NCBI GenBank assembly: GCA_029259715.1
Contig: JAJDEP010000012.1
Span: forward strand, 1 to 64,000
Direction: 5' to 3'
DNA: 64,000 nucleotides
Source: Planctomycetota bacterium
GTDB taxonomy: Bacteria; Planctomycetota; B15-G4
Shown here: positions 16,860-26,143 of the stretch, in pieces
Numbering within the stretch: position 1 is the first letter of the stretch
Layout: every line of letters begins with the position of its first letter
Notes under the pieces: generated by a model
Databases searched by the model: none
What the model was told of the DNA's origin: nothing
Seen by the model: the letters and a program-made list of their open reading frames with translations, nothing else
Position numbers and translations under genes: made by a program

Positions 16860-18541
16860 GGTTGTTCCTCGGCCCCTATCTGCAGGTCGAGCAGCAGCTC
16901 GCGCCCTTGCACCGTGAATTCGACGCCACCGCCACCGCTTGCGGCGGGCGCCACCCAACGCAGGGCCGGGCCGGCAGCAACGTCTCTCGCCGCCGCCTCG
17001 GCAACCGCCTCGCAGGCCGCCAGCGGGACGTTGGCGATCTCACCGAGCCCGAGCCAGGCCACACGGCCCCGTTGGCCCGCCGAGAAGACGACGTCGCCAC
17101 CATCGCTGACGAAGCGCGCGACCGCGTCGGTCCCGACAACGATGCGCCCCCCGTAGACCTCCCGTTCGTCCGGCGGGAGGGTGAGGTCTCCTGCCAACCG
17201 CCCGATGATCTCGGCGTAGACCTCGCCCAGGCGCGACCAGTCGATGTCGTGACCCGCAGCGACGGTGGCAAAGACGATGTCGCCACCGAGGGCCTCCAGC
17301 ACACTGTCGCCCGGTGCTCCTCCGGGATGGAACGGGTCGACGCCCCAGGTCTCTCGTGGCAGGACGACCAACAAGCCTTGCAGGCCCGACAACTCGTGGC
17401 CGAGCGCTCCCACCAGCGCCTCGAATTCTGCGACCCGCTCATGAACGCCCATCCACGCTGCCAGCACGACGGGCACGAGTCCTTCGGGCCACCAGGACCC
17501 CTCCCGCCGCGCGATGAAGGACGCACCCGGGAACTCGGGGGCCGGACGCCAGCTCTCCATGCGCTCAGCGAACACGCCCCCGGCGACCCAGCGCACGCGC
17601 ACCTGCTGGCGCAAGGACAACGATGACTCATCCTGCCGAGCGAAGATCGACTCGCCCCGCGCGATCCAGCCGGGGAGGCGGGCCGTCACCTGGATCGCTT
17701 CGATCTCTCCCAGGGCCAGGGCCTCCAGCTGCGCCTCGATCTCCTCGACGTCGATCGACAGGCCCGACTCTCCTCCAGCCAGGGCGCTGGCCGTATGGAG
17801 CGAGCCCAGCAAGCGTTGTCGCGTCGCCTCGATGGGACCGTGGTACGCCCGACCGGAGCGCTCCAGGTCGAGGCTGAGGACCACTTCCCCTGCTTCCATC
17901 GTCGCGAGACCCGGGACAAGTCGGGGGAGGCGGGCGGCGGCACCGAGGGCCTCGAAGCTCGGCATGATCAGCACGCGGTCGTCCTCGATCCTCGTCTCCA
18001 CGATGATCGTCCGCGGACCCCGCCCCCCCATGATCTGCGCCAGGCCCGGCCCCATCGTGTCGAGCACGCCCAGCGCCGACGGCGGCGCGGTGAATATGTC
18101 GTACATCCCCATCGCCACGAACAGACCGGTCTCTGGAGGCACGGTCAGCCGCATGCGCCCGGACCCCATCTCGTCCACGCCGTCCATGAGCACCAGCGAT
18201 GCCTCGAACAACTCGACGTTCGCCAGGGGGAGCATCACTCCGAGCGGCCCGCCCAGGACGGTCGGGTCCATGGGCACCAACAAGGCGGGACCACCGCCTA
18301 GCCCCCGGGGCGCCGACCCGAACGCCTCCTCGAGCAGCGAGCGCAGCGTCTTCTCGGGGAGCTGAACGGCCACGTAGCCGAGCAGGCCCGGGTCCTCGAA
18401 GGCGAGGGGCCAGGGCTCGACGGGGTCCGGCTCCGCCGGCTGCCCGCAGGCCGTGAGGGCGACCAGAGCCCCGGCCAGCACGAGCCCGAGGACCCGGCGC
18501 GAGGACCGGCCGATGGCGTGGAGTGCGGGCATGGTCGCCAT
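16856..18541 (-). CDS. Large lipoprotein of unknown function
   Basis: The 561-residue protein begins with a lipoprotein signal (VLGLVLAGALVALTAC, lipobox LTAC). The mature part, roughly 530 residues, has few cysteines, many long hydrophobic and acidic segments and no motif I recognise; it contains stretches such as GGDIVFATVAAGHD and GGDVVFSAGQRG that look like two related strands. Two ATGs (18541 and 18532) fit the signal equally well. It lies directly upstream of and overlaps arfB, which is odd for a lipoprotein. Confidence 0.62.
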   Translation of the reverse strand: MATMPALHAIGRSSRRVLGLVLAGALVALTACGQPAEPDPVEPWPLAFEDPGLLGYVAVQLPEKTLRSLLEEAFGSAPRGLGGGPALLVPMDPTVLGGPLGVMLPLANVELFEASLVLMDGVDEMGSGRMRLTVPPETGLFVAMGMYDIFTAPPSALGVLDTMGPGLAQIMGGRGPRTIIVETRIEDDRVLIMPSFEALGAAARLPRLVPGLATMEAGEVVLSLDLERSGRAYHGPIEATRQRLLGSLHTASALAGGESGLSIDVEEIEAQLEALALGEIEAIQVTARLPGWIARGESIFARQDESSLSLRQQVRVRWVAGGVFAERMESWRPAPEFPGASFIARREGSWWPEGLVPVVLAAWMGVHERVAEFEALVGALGHELSGLQGLLVVLPRETWGVDPFHPGGAPGDSVLEALGGDIVFATVAAGHDIDWSRLGEVYAEIIGRLAGDLTLPPDEREVYGGRIVVGTDAVARFVSDGGDVVFSAGQRGRVAWLGLGEIANVPLAACEAVAEAAARDVAAGPALRWVAPAASGGGGVEFTVQGRELLLDLQIGAEEQP

Positions 18542-18630
18542 GGTACCGGCGGCGGCCCCCGGCATTGGAGCGCCGTCGACCGTTAACATCGATGCGCCAC
18601 GAAGTCTGAGCGTGTCCCGCAGGAGCGCCG

Positions 18631-19602
18631 ATGTCCCCTCCCTCAGAAGCGAGCGTCGAGGATCGCGAGCGGGTGCGGGACATCCTGCGGGCCGCCGGAT
18701 TCGCGCGGGTGCGCTTCACGGGCATCGAACCCGTCGACGATGTGGTCTCGGACTGGGTCGACGCCGGACGTCACGCCTCCCTGGAATGGATGGCCCGGGA
18801 CCCCGGCGCGCGCGCCGACCCGACCCACCTGATGGCCTCGGCGGCATCGGTGATCTGCGTCGCCGCGGCCTATCCCGCCACCGACGCCCGGGGCGCGATC
18901 GCCGGATACGCGCGCGGCGAGGATTACCACCGCACCTTGCGCCATGCGCTCGACCAGGCCATGCGGGCCGTCGGCGATGTCGTGGCGGGTGTCGGTTACC
19001 GACTGTGCGTCGACGCCGAACCCCTGCTCGAGCGCTCGCTCGCCGCGCGCGCCGGGGTCGGCTGGGTCGGCCGCAACACCATGGTGCTCGACGAGGAACA
19101 CGGACCCTGGCTGTTGCTCGGGGAGGTGCTCGTCGATGTCGAATTCCCACCGGACCCCCCGGCCATCGATCGGTGCGGGACGTGCACAGCCTGCGTCGAA
19201 GCCTGCCCCACCGTCGCCCTCGACGGGAAGGGCGGGCTCGATGCCCGCCGTTGCCTCTCCTACTGGACCATCGAGCACCGGGGCCCGCTGCCCGACGAGT
19301 GGGGTGAGGCCCTCGGCCACCGTCTGTTCGGTTGCGACGACTGCCTGACGGCCTGTCCCTTCCCCCGGACCCCGCCGCTTCCGAGTGCCGAGGCGCCGGC
19401 GCGGGCGGCGGAATCGCCCTTCGTCGCACGGCCCGACCTCGTCTCACCGGATCTCGACGCCCTCGAGGCCCGCGCGCAGGAGTCGTTCAAGCGACACTTC
19501 GGGAGCACGCCCCTCGAGCGAGCCCGCAAGGGCGGGGTGCTGCGCAACCTGGCCCACGTCCGCAGCAACCTCGACGCGGCCGCCCCGCCTGATCGTCCCT
19601 GA
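18631..19602 (+). CDS. queG: Epoxyqueuosine reductase QueG
   Basis: The 323-residue protein has the QueG pattern: an N-terminal cobalamin-binding domain (CVDAEPLLERSLAARAGVGWVGRNTM), then two 4Fe-4S clusters in CGTCTACVEACP near residue 181 and GCDDCLTACPFP near 234, and the conserved YWTIEHRG between them. The enzyme makes queuosine in the wobble position of tRNAs with GUN anticodons. An AGGAG lies 8 bases before the ATG. Slightly shorter than E. coli QueG because the C-terminal helical part is reduced. Confidence 0.92.
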   Translation: MSPPSEASVEDRERVRDILRAAGFARVRFTGIEPVDDVVSDWVDAGRHASLEWMARDPGARADPTHLMASAASVICVAAAYPATDARGAIAGYARGEDYHRTLRHALDQAMRAVGDVVAGVGYRLCVDAEPLLERSLAARAGVGWVGRNTMVLDEEHGPWLLLGEVLVDVEFPPDPPAIDRCGTCTACVEACPTVALDGKGGLDARRCLSYWTIEHRGPLPDEWGEALGHRLFGCDDCLTACPFPRTPPLPSAEAPARAAESPFVARPDLVSPDLDALEARAQESFKRHFGSTPLERARKGGVLRNLAHVRSNLDAAAPPDRP

Positions 19603-19711
19603 GCCGCCCGGGCTCACGGGTTACAATCGCCCGCTTCCTCCCCAGCCCTTACCGATGCGGCCCCCACAGGCCCCGGCCCCACCAGCCCGGCCGCACCCTG
19701 GAATCCCGGTC

Positions 19712-20536
19712 ATGAAGATCTTCGAGCCCCACATCCACATGTACTCCCGCAACACCCGCGACTACGCGGAGATGTCCACGGCGGGCATCCGTTCGTTGGT
19801 CGAGCCGGGCGGCTTCTGGTTGGGCTACGAGCGCAAGCATCCCGAGACCTGCCTCGAGTACTTCGACCACCTGCTGGGTTTCGAGCACACCCGCGCCGAG
19901 AAGGCCGGCATCAACTACCACTGCACCTTCGCGCTGAACCCGAAGGAGGCGCACACGCCCGCCATCCGCGAGGCGGTCATGGCCGAGCTGCCCAAGTACC
20001 TCGCGCATCCGCTGTGCTGCGCCCTCGGCGAGGTGGGCTACGACGTCCTCGACGACATCGAGGAGCAGGTCGTGCTCGAGCAACTCGAGCTGGCCAAGAC
20101 CATGAACCTGCCCGTGCTCGTGCACACGCCGCACGTCGAGAAGGCCGCCGGTACGGCGCGCCTCATCGCCAACTGCAAGGACGTGGGCATGGACCCCGAC
20201 ATGGTCGAGATCGATCACTGCACCGAGGAGACCGTGCAGCAGGTCGTCGACTCAGGCTTTTGGGCCGGCTTCACCATCTATCCGGTGACGAAGCTGTCGC
20301 CCGAGCGGGCCGTCCAGGTGTTCAAGCAGTACGGCACCGACCGTATGTTCGTGAACAGCTCGGCCGACTGGGGTCCGTCGGACCCCCTTTCGGTGCCCAA
20401 GCTCGCCGTGATGATGTTGCAGGCCGGCTTCGAGTACGACGCGGTCCAGCGGCTGGTGTGGGACAACCCGGTGCGCTTCTTCGCGCAGTCCGGGCGGCTC
20501 CAGGAACAGCCGCTCTACGCCGAGGCCGTCGCCTGA
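19712..20536 (+). CDS. TatD-family metal-dependent hydrolase
   Basis: The 274-residue protein has the TIM-barrel metal ligands of the TatD/amidohydrolase group: HIHM at the start, the GEVGYD segment near residue 110, VHTPH near 136, and IDHCTEET near 170, with a C-terminal NSSADWGPSDPLSVP. This variant differs from housekeeping TatD and resembles the hydrolase found in ebo-type clusters. The substrate is unknown. The start was chosen at the ATG just before the first metal motif. Confidence 0.75.
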   Translation: MKIFEPHIHMYSRNTRDYAEMSTAGIRSLVEPGGFWLGYERKHPETCLEYFDHLLGFEHTRAEKAGINYHCTFALNPKEAHTPAIREAVMAELPKYLAHPLCCALGEVGYDVLDDIEEQVVLEQLELAKTMNLPVLVHTPHVEKAAGTARLIANCKDVGMDPDMVEIDHCTEETVQQVVDSGFWAGFTIYPVTKLSPERAVQVFKQYGTDRMFVNSSADWGPSDPLSVPKLAVMMLQAGFEYDAVQRLVWDNPVRFFAQSGRLQEQPLYAEAVA

Positions 20537-20550
20537 GCGACACGTTCGCC

Positions 20551-21303
20551 ATGTGCTTCGCGAGGGTACGCCTCCCGCTGCTCCTCGGCCTCCTGCTGTA
20601 CGCCGGTCTCTCGGCGGGCGCGGCAGGCTGCGCGCCGGAGGCCACGTCGACCGGTGAGATCGATGCGCACGCAGGCGGCCCCGCGCCGGCGCACGATGAC
20701 GGCGGCCTCCCCCCGGCGTCGAGCGACGCACTCACGCCTCCCAAGGGGCTGCTCATCGGCGGTTGGAAGCTGGCCGACTCCGAGTCCTTCGCCAAGCGAC
20801 GCTGGCTGGACGAGGAAGGGCTGCGCGAGGCTTTCACGAAGGAGCGAGTGCACCGACGGACCTGGTCGGGCTTCACCACCGAGACCGCCGAGCTCCCCAT
20901 CGAACGGCTCCTCGATGCCGGCGCGGGCCCGCGGGTCGGCTACCTGTATGTGCTCATCATGCGGGAGGACAAGTCGGGCGATTTCGGCCCCGTCGACGGC
21001 ACGCTGCATATCAAGCACGGCGGGCGCATGCGCGCCTGGGTGGACGGGCGCCTGCTCGCCGACGCGCCACCGCCCGACGGTGAGTGGTCGGAGGTGCGCA
21101 CGCCGGTGACTATGACCGGGCCCTACGACGTGGTGCTGCTGAAACTGGGCCGCGGCGGCGACCTCGGCCGCACCATGAACGTCGAGATGCGCGTGACCGC
21201 TCCCGACGGTTCCGCCATCCCGGGCGTCAGCTGGTACACCATGCGCCCGCCGGGACGACCGTCGGACCTCGACCGCCCCGAGTGGTGCGGTCGCGAAGGC
21301 TGA
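20551..21303 (+). CDS. Putative lipoprotein
   Basis: The 250-residue protein has a hydrophobic signal (LPLLLGLLLYAGLSAGAAGC) with a lipobox-like AAGC, then an acidic linker and a mostly beta C-terminal half with LHIKHGGRMRAWVDGRLLADAPPP, a fragment resembling a PEGA or carbohydrate-binding sandwich. It follows the TatD gene by 14 bases and is probably in the same transcript. No family recognised. Confidence 0.55.
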   Translation: MCFARVRLPLLLGLLLYAGLSAGAAGCAPEATSTGEIDAHAGGPAPAHDDGGLPPASSDALTPPKGLLIGGWKLADSESFAKRRWLDEEGLREAFTKERVHRRTWSGFTTETAELPIERLLDAGAGPRVGYLYVLIMREDKSGDFGPVDGTLHIKHGGRMRAWVDGRLLADAPPPDGEWSEVRTPVTMTGPYDVVLLKLGRGGDLGRTMNVEMRVTAPDGSAIPGVSWYTMRPPGRPSDLDRPEWCGREG

Positions 21304-21330
21304 GACCCGGCCGAGTCACTCTGGGCCGCC

Positions 21331-21349
21331 CGTCGTCGTGCGGACGACG
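21331..21349. terminator. Hairpin between convergent genes
   Basis: CGTCGTC at 21331-21337 and GACGACG at 21343-21349 form a perfect 7-bp stem with a 5-base loop between two convergent stops. No T-run; could act on either strand. Confidence 0.35.
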
Positions 21350-21381
21350 CTTGCGAGCCAACCCGGTGGCGACCGCGACCG

Positions 21382-22308
21382 TCAGGCGGCCACCACGGGG
21401 TGCAGCTCGCCGTCCTGCCACTTGAGCAGGCGGTTGCGGCCGGTCTCCTTGGCCTTGTAGAGCGCGGAGTCGGCGCGGTCGACGAGTGAGTCGGTCGTGT
21501 CCTCGGATTCGAGTTCGGCCACACCGCCCGAGACGGTCACGCTCAGCTCCCGCCCGCCCGCCGTCTCGATGCTCACGGGGGTCTCGGCGAGGTGGCTGCG
21601 AAACCGCTCGACGATGGCGGCGGCCTCGTCCAGGTTCGTCTCGGGGAAGATGAACAGGAACTCCTCGCCGCCCCAGCGCACCACGGTGTCCGTCTTGCGG
21701 GAGACAGCGCGGAGTTCACGCGCCAACCACTTGAGCACGTCGTCGCCGGCGGCGTGGCTGATCGAGTCGTTGATGCTCTTGAAGTGGTCGATGTCGAGCA
21801 GGGCCACGGCCATGGCGCCGCCGTAGCGGCGACTGCGGTCCATCTCCTGCCGCAAGGTCGCGTCGCCGTGCCGGCGATTCGAGAGGCCCGTGAGCGGGTC
21901 GGTGCGCGAGGCCCGCTCGAGCCGCGAAGTGCTTTCACGGACCCGCGCCAGGCGCCGGACCGTCGCCACGAGCACCTCTTCCTTCCAGGGCTTCTGGATG
22001 AAGGCGGAGGCGCCGGCCTCGAGGTTCTGCACGTGATCGTCGAGGTCGGTGCTGGAGGTGAGGATGCAGATCGGGATGCCCGAGAGGTCGCCGTCCTCCT
22101 GCAGCGCGTTCACCAGGGTCAGGCCGTCGATGCCGGGCATCTTGAGGTCGGAGATGATGACGTCGAACACACTCTCGCCCCGCAGCAACTCGAGCGCCTC
22201 TTCACCGTTGCGCGCTTCCTGCGCGTCGATCTCGGCTTCCCGGAGCTGCTGCACGAGCTGATACCGGACGGTGGCACTGTCGTCGACGACGAGGACGGAG
22301 ATGGTCAT
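21382..22308 (-). CDS. Response regulator with diguanylate cyclase (REC-GGDEF)
   Basis: The 308-residue protein has a receiver domain (VVDDSATVRYQL, phospho-acceptor Asp near 53 in IISDLKMPG, Lys in IQKPW) and a GGDEF domain with the active-site GGEEF near 213. The inhibitory RxxD site is present five residues before it (RKTD). It makes cyclic-di-GMP when the receiver is phosphorylated. Its ATG overlaps the stop of the cheA-like gene (ATGA), so it is the output of the chemosensory operon, as in Wsp-type systems. Confidence 0.92.
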   Translation of the reverse strand: MTISVLVVDDSATVRYQLVQQLREAEIDAQEARNGEEALELLRGESVFDVIISDLKMPGIDGLTLVNALQEDGDLSGIPICILTSSTDLDDHVQNLEAGASAFIQKPWKEEVLVATVRRLARVRESTSRLERASRTDPLTGLSNRRHGDATLRQEMDRSRRYGGAMAVALLDIDHFKSINDSISHAAGDDVLKWLARELRAVSRKTDTVVRWGGEEFLFIFPETNLDEAAAIVERFRSHLAETPVSIETAGGRELSVTVSGGVAELESEDTTDSLVDRADSALYKAKETGRNRLLKWQDGELHPVVAA

Positions 22309-24320
22309 GGGGACTCTTCCCGGTTTGAGAACAGCAGGACGCTCAGGGCGCGGAGGACCGCCGGGCCGATGCGGTCGTCCTTGCTGATGTAGTCGAAGGC
22401 GCCGAGCGAGCGGGCGCGCTGCTCACCCTCCTCGGTGGGGTAGCTGGTGACGAGGATGACGGGATGGCTGGCGACGCACCGCTCGAGCAATCCGAAGCCG
22501 TCGAGGTTGGGCATCTGCACATCGCTCACGACCACATCGAACTCACCGTCCTCCAGCTGCTGCAGGGCATGTTCCCCGTCGCAGGCGATGCCGACCTCGT
22601 AGCCGCCCTGGACCAGCTCGCCTTGCAGACGGGCGAGCAACGTCGGGCTGTCGTCCACCAGCAGCACCCGTTGTCCGGCGGGCCTCTCGACGGCGGTCTC
22701 GGCGGAGACCTCGTCGTGCCCTTCGAGGGTGGCGACGACTTCATCGAGGTCGACGATCAAGGCGGGTTCGCCGTCCTCGAGGAGCGCAGCTCCCTGGATG
22801 AACTGCAGGCGTCCGAAGTGATCACCGAGGCCACGCCGCACCACTTCGACCGGGCCGTGCAACTGGTCCACGGCCAGCGGTACGACTCCGCGCACGCCCC
22901 GGCACTGCAGCACGGCGCCGGCCGCCTCAGCCGCCTCGCGCCCGAGGACCGCGGCGAGCGACGATGCCGCGTCGCCGCCGTCGCCCAGGCCGACGATGCC
23001 GCCCTCGGGCAGGATCAGACGCATGCCGCCGGCGGCCACGGAGTACCCGCGCACGATGGAGAGGTTGATGGGCAGGTCAAGGGTCACCTCGGTCCCGATG
23101 CCCGGGCGCGAGTCGATGGACACGCGCCCGCGCAGGCGCTCGACGGCCTTGCCGACGGCGCCGAGGCCGATGCCCCGGCCGGAGATCTCGGTCACGTCCG
23201 CGCGGGTGGAGAAGCCGGGCAGGAGCACGGCGCGGCAGAGGTCGTCGTGGCCGAGGCCGAGCGCCGCTTCGCCGAGCCGGTTTGCGACCGCCGCCACATC
23301 GATGCCCGCGCCGTCGTCGCGCACCGCGATGCGGATCCGGTCGCCGAGCTCCGAGAGCGTCAGCCAGATGTGGCCGGTGCCGGGCTTGCCGGCGGCCTCG
23401 CGCACGTCGGCCGACTCAAGCCCGTGATCGACAGCGTTGCGCATGATGTGCGCGAGCGGTCCCTTCAAGGCCTCGACCAGGGCGACGTCCATGTTCAGAT
23501 GATCGCCGTCGACGAGCACGTCGACGCGCTGCCCGAGCTCACGGGCGACGTCTCGCACGACACGCTCGAGGTGAACGACGAGGCCCGAGACCGGGACGAG
23601 GCAGAGCGCGCGGGATCGGTCGACGAGTTCTCGTGACTGCTTGTCGAGCCCGCTCACCACCGGGCGCAGCGCCGTGATCGCCTCGCGCATCTGGCCCCGG
23701 GCGGCGGCGATCTCAGCGGCCGCATCGCGCGGCAGCGAGACGGAGACGAAGCGGCGCAAGGCGAGCTCGAGCTTCTTGATGTGCCCTTGAGCGGCGAAGG
23801 ACCCGGCCAGGATCTCACCGACACCGTCGACGACGCCGTCGATGCGTGACCGGGGAACGCGCAAGTATTCTTCCGCGCCACGGGCCGGGCCCGTCTCGAC
23901 GTGCAGTACCGGCTTGCAGGGCTGGGGCGTCACCGTCGCGGACGGAGACAGCTCCTGCTGCAACGCGATCGTCGCCGCGACGGCGCTCTCGCCGGCGGGG
24001 TCGCCGACCAATGCGCTGAAGGCGTCGAAGGCCCGCAAGGCCAGGTCGATGTCCCCTTCGGGGATGGTGCCCCCGTCGCGCCACCGGGTCAGGCGCGTCT
24101 CGATCGCGTGCACGAGGCCGCCGGCCCGCTCGAGTCCGGCGACGCGCGCCGATCCCTTCAGGTTGTGGGCCAGGCGCAGGACCTCTTCGAGCAGGTCGTC
24201 ATCGCCACCTTCGCCGCGCTCGAGCCGGAGTAGCGCCGACTGCACCGTGCCCATCGCCTCCGAGACCTCGTTCTCGAAGATCCGTAGCAACACGGGGTCG
24301 GTCGTGGTGGGCGTGCTCAT
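22305..24320 (-). CDS. CheA-type hybrid histidine kinase with C-terminal receiver
   Basis: 671 residues: an N-terminal Hpt domain (phospho-His in LAHNLKGSARVAG near 52), a dimerisation region, a CheA HATPase (MRNAVDHGLES, DDGAGI, SGRGIGLGAVGKAVERL) between about 270 and 405, a CheW-like domain to about 530, and a receiver (LLVDDSPTLLARL, Asp near 598 in VVSDVQMPNLDG). It lacks a separate P2 domain. It would phosphorylate its own receiver and the REC-GGDEF protein encoded next. Overlaps both neighbours by 4 bases. Confidence 0.9.
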   Translation of the reverse strand: MSTPTTTDPVLLRIFENEVSEAMGTVQSALLRLERGEGGDDDLLEEVLRLAHNLKGSARVAGLERAGGLVHAIETRLTRWRDGGTIPEGDIDLALRAFDAFSALVGDPAGESAVAATIALQQELSPSATVTPQPCKPVLHVETGPARGAEEYLRVPRSRIDGVVDGVGEILAGSFAAQGHIKKLELALRRFVSVSLPRDAAAEIAAARGQMREAITALRPVVSGLDKQSRELVDRSRALCLVPVSGLVVHLERVVRDVARELGQRVDVLVDGDHLNMDVALVEALKGPLAHIMRNAVDHGLESADVREAAGKPGTGHIWLTLSELGDRIRIAVRDDGAGIDVAAVANRLGEAALGLGHDDLCRAVLLPGFSTRADVTEISGRGIGLGAVGKAVERLRGRVSIDSRPGIGTEVTLDLPINLSIVRGYSVAAGGMRLILPEGGIVGLGDGGDAASSLAAVLGREAAEAAGAVLQCRGVRGVVPLAVDQLHGPVEVVRRGLGDHFGRLQFIQGAALLEDGEPALIVDLDEVVATLEGHDEVSAETAVERPAGQRVLLVDDSPTLLARLQGELVQGGYEVGIACDGEHALQQLEDGEFDVVVSDVQMPNLDGFGLLERCVASHPVILVTSYPTEEGEQRARSLGAFDYISKDDRIGPAVLRALSVLLFSNREESP

Positions 24321-26143
24321 CCGACCTTCCAGTGCTCCATCATCTCGTCGCCGAGGGTGGCGAGTTCGTCGATGGCATCTTCGATGTCGCGGAAATTCCC
24401 CTCGGTCTCAGCCGTACGGCGTTGCAGCACGTCCACGCATTCGGAGACGTTCACGAGCGAGGACGACTGCGCAACCGTCGACGACTCGATGTTGCGAGCG
24501 AATCGGGTGGTGTCCTCGACCCAGCGCAGGATGCGGCTGAACGCCTGCTCCAGCTCTTCGAAGGACTCGAGGCAGCGATCGACCTCCTTGCGGCCGGCGT
24601 GGGTTGCATCGAGCGTGGCCACGGACGACTTCTGGATCTCCCGCACGCGCACTTCGATGTCCTGGGTCGAGTCCAGCGCCTGCTCGGCGAGGTCGCGCAT
24701 CTCGCCGGCGACGAAGGTGAGCTGCTGCGCGGCGCTGACCGGATCGTCGGCCTTGATGGTGGCGTTCACCGAAAGCTTGCGCGTGCCCTCGCCGACCTGC
24801 CCGATGAATTCGAGGATGCCGCCGATCTCGTGGCAACGCTGCCCGAGCTGCTCCATGAGTTGGCTGATGTCGGCGACCTGGTCGCGGACGTCGAGGACCG
24901 CGCGCTGGGCCATCTCCGCCGTCCGGTTGCCGGTCTGGGACACCCGCGCGGACTGCTCGGCGCTCTCCGCCAAGACGCGGGTCGTCTTCTCGATGGATCG
25001 CGACGAGTCCTCCAGGACGCCCACCGACTCGAGCAGGCTGCCCACCGAACCCGCCTGTTCATTCAGCGCGCGGCCGTTGCGGCGCACGAGTTCGCGCAGG
25101 CGCGCCACCGATCCAAAGATGCGGTCGGTCGAATCGCGCACATCACTCCAGACCCAGTGCGGCGCGAAGAGCCCGATCATGAGTGCAAAGAACACGCCGG
25201 CCACGGCGATCCAGCCGGCCAGGCTGTAGAGCTGCGAGCGCAGGGTCGCCTCGCCTCCGGACGGCTTTTTGGGATCCCCCTCTTCGAGCATGCCGGGGAT
25301 GGTCGAGAGGCGCTTCAGCTGGCCGCGCGTGATCGCGAGGCCGACGGGGTCGCCATTCGGGTCGCGCAGGGTCACCGCAGCGAGCAGGTCGTCAGGGGAG
25401 CGCAGGTCATTGCTCTTGACCTCCTCCCCGCCGCGCGCCACGCCCCAGAGATCGACCCGTGCGTCGCTCCACTCCGAGGGAGCCGCGCTGTCTCCGACGG
25501 TCGCCACGAGCTGATCGCGCAGCGTCAGAGAACGCGCGAAGGGACCTCGCAGTGGGTTCCCCGAAAGCAGATCGCTTCCGGAGGAGACCGCGAGGTCACG
25601 CAGGACCACCACCAGCCCCTCGCCTCCGAGCCCCGGCTCGATCACGACCTGGAACAAGGACGGCCCGCGGTCGGATTCGTCAGGGTCCGAAGCCTGCGCC
25701 GGAAGCTCGATGTAGCCGGACCGGGCCTCCGAACCGTCGAGCCAGCCAGCCAGGCGCAGCTGCAGGTCCTCGGACAGGGGGCGGGTCCAGTCGCCCCACG
25801 CGTCGCGAACGGCGACCACAGTGGGCTGCTGACCTTGGGGGAGCTCCGAAAACGCCTCGCCGACCACGATGTCCGGATTGCCGGCCAGGCGCACCGCGCC
25901 CAGTCGCAGGTCCAGCAGGGTTCGTTCCAGCCAGGCGGCCGTGGCCTGCCGGGCCTCGTCGACGTGGAGTCGGGCTGCATGGTCCGCAGCCGACCGATGC
26001 AGCTCCGTCCGGCCGCGCTGCTTCACGGAGAGCGAGTCGCCGTAGACCAGCACCACGGTCACCACGGGGACGACCATGAGCAGGATCAGGGTCATCCCCA
26101 GCCGGCCGCGCATGCTCGTGTGCCGACTCAGCCAGGTGATCAT
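24317..26143 (-). CDS. Divergent methyl-accepting chemotaxis-like receptor
   Basis: The 608-residue protein has a membrane helix near 17-36, a periplasmic domain of about 270 residues, a second helix near 310-335 and a long coiled-coil cytoplasmic part. The hairpin tip, normally NLLALNAAIEAARAGE, reads RKLSVNATIKADDPVSAAQQ near 455-475, and the following FVAGEMRDLAEQAL matches the usual FAVVADEVRKLAE. The partner-contact Glu of the tip is therefore changed to Lys. The lengths on both sides are shorter than in E. coli receptors, and methylation pentapeptides are not evident; no cheR or cheB is in the operon. Confidence 0.8.
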   Translation of the reverse strand: MITWLSRHTSMRGRLGMTLILLMVVPVVTVVLVYGDSLSVKQRGRTELHRSAADHAARLHVDEARQATAAWLERTLLDLRLGAVRLAGNPDIVVGEAFSELPQGQQPTVVAVRDAWGDWTRPLSEDLQLRLAGWLDGSEARSGYIELPAQASDPDESDRGPSLFQVVIEPGLGGEGLVVVLRDLAVSSGSDLLSGNPLRGPFARSLTLRDQLVATVGDSAAPSEWSDARVDLWGVARGGEEVKSNDLRSPDDLLAAVTLRDPNGDPVGLAITRGQLKRLSTIPGMLEEGDPKKPSGGEATLRSQLYSLAGWIAVAGVFFALMIGLFAPHWVWSDVRDSTDRIFGSVARLRELVRRNGRALNEQAGSVGSLLESVGVLEDSSRSIEKTTRVLAESAEQSARVSQTGNRTAEMAQRAVLDVRDQVADISQLMEQLGQRCHEIGGILEFIGQVGEGTRKLSVNATIKADDPVSAAQQLTFVAGEMRDLAEQALDSTQDIEVRVREIQKSSVATLDATHAGRKEVDRCLESFEELEQAFSRILRWVEDTTRFARNIESSTVAQSSSLVNVSECVDVLQRRTAETEGNFRDIEDAIDELATLGDEMMEHWKVG

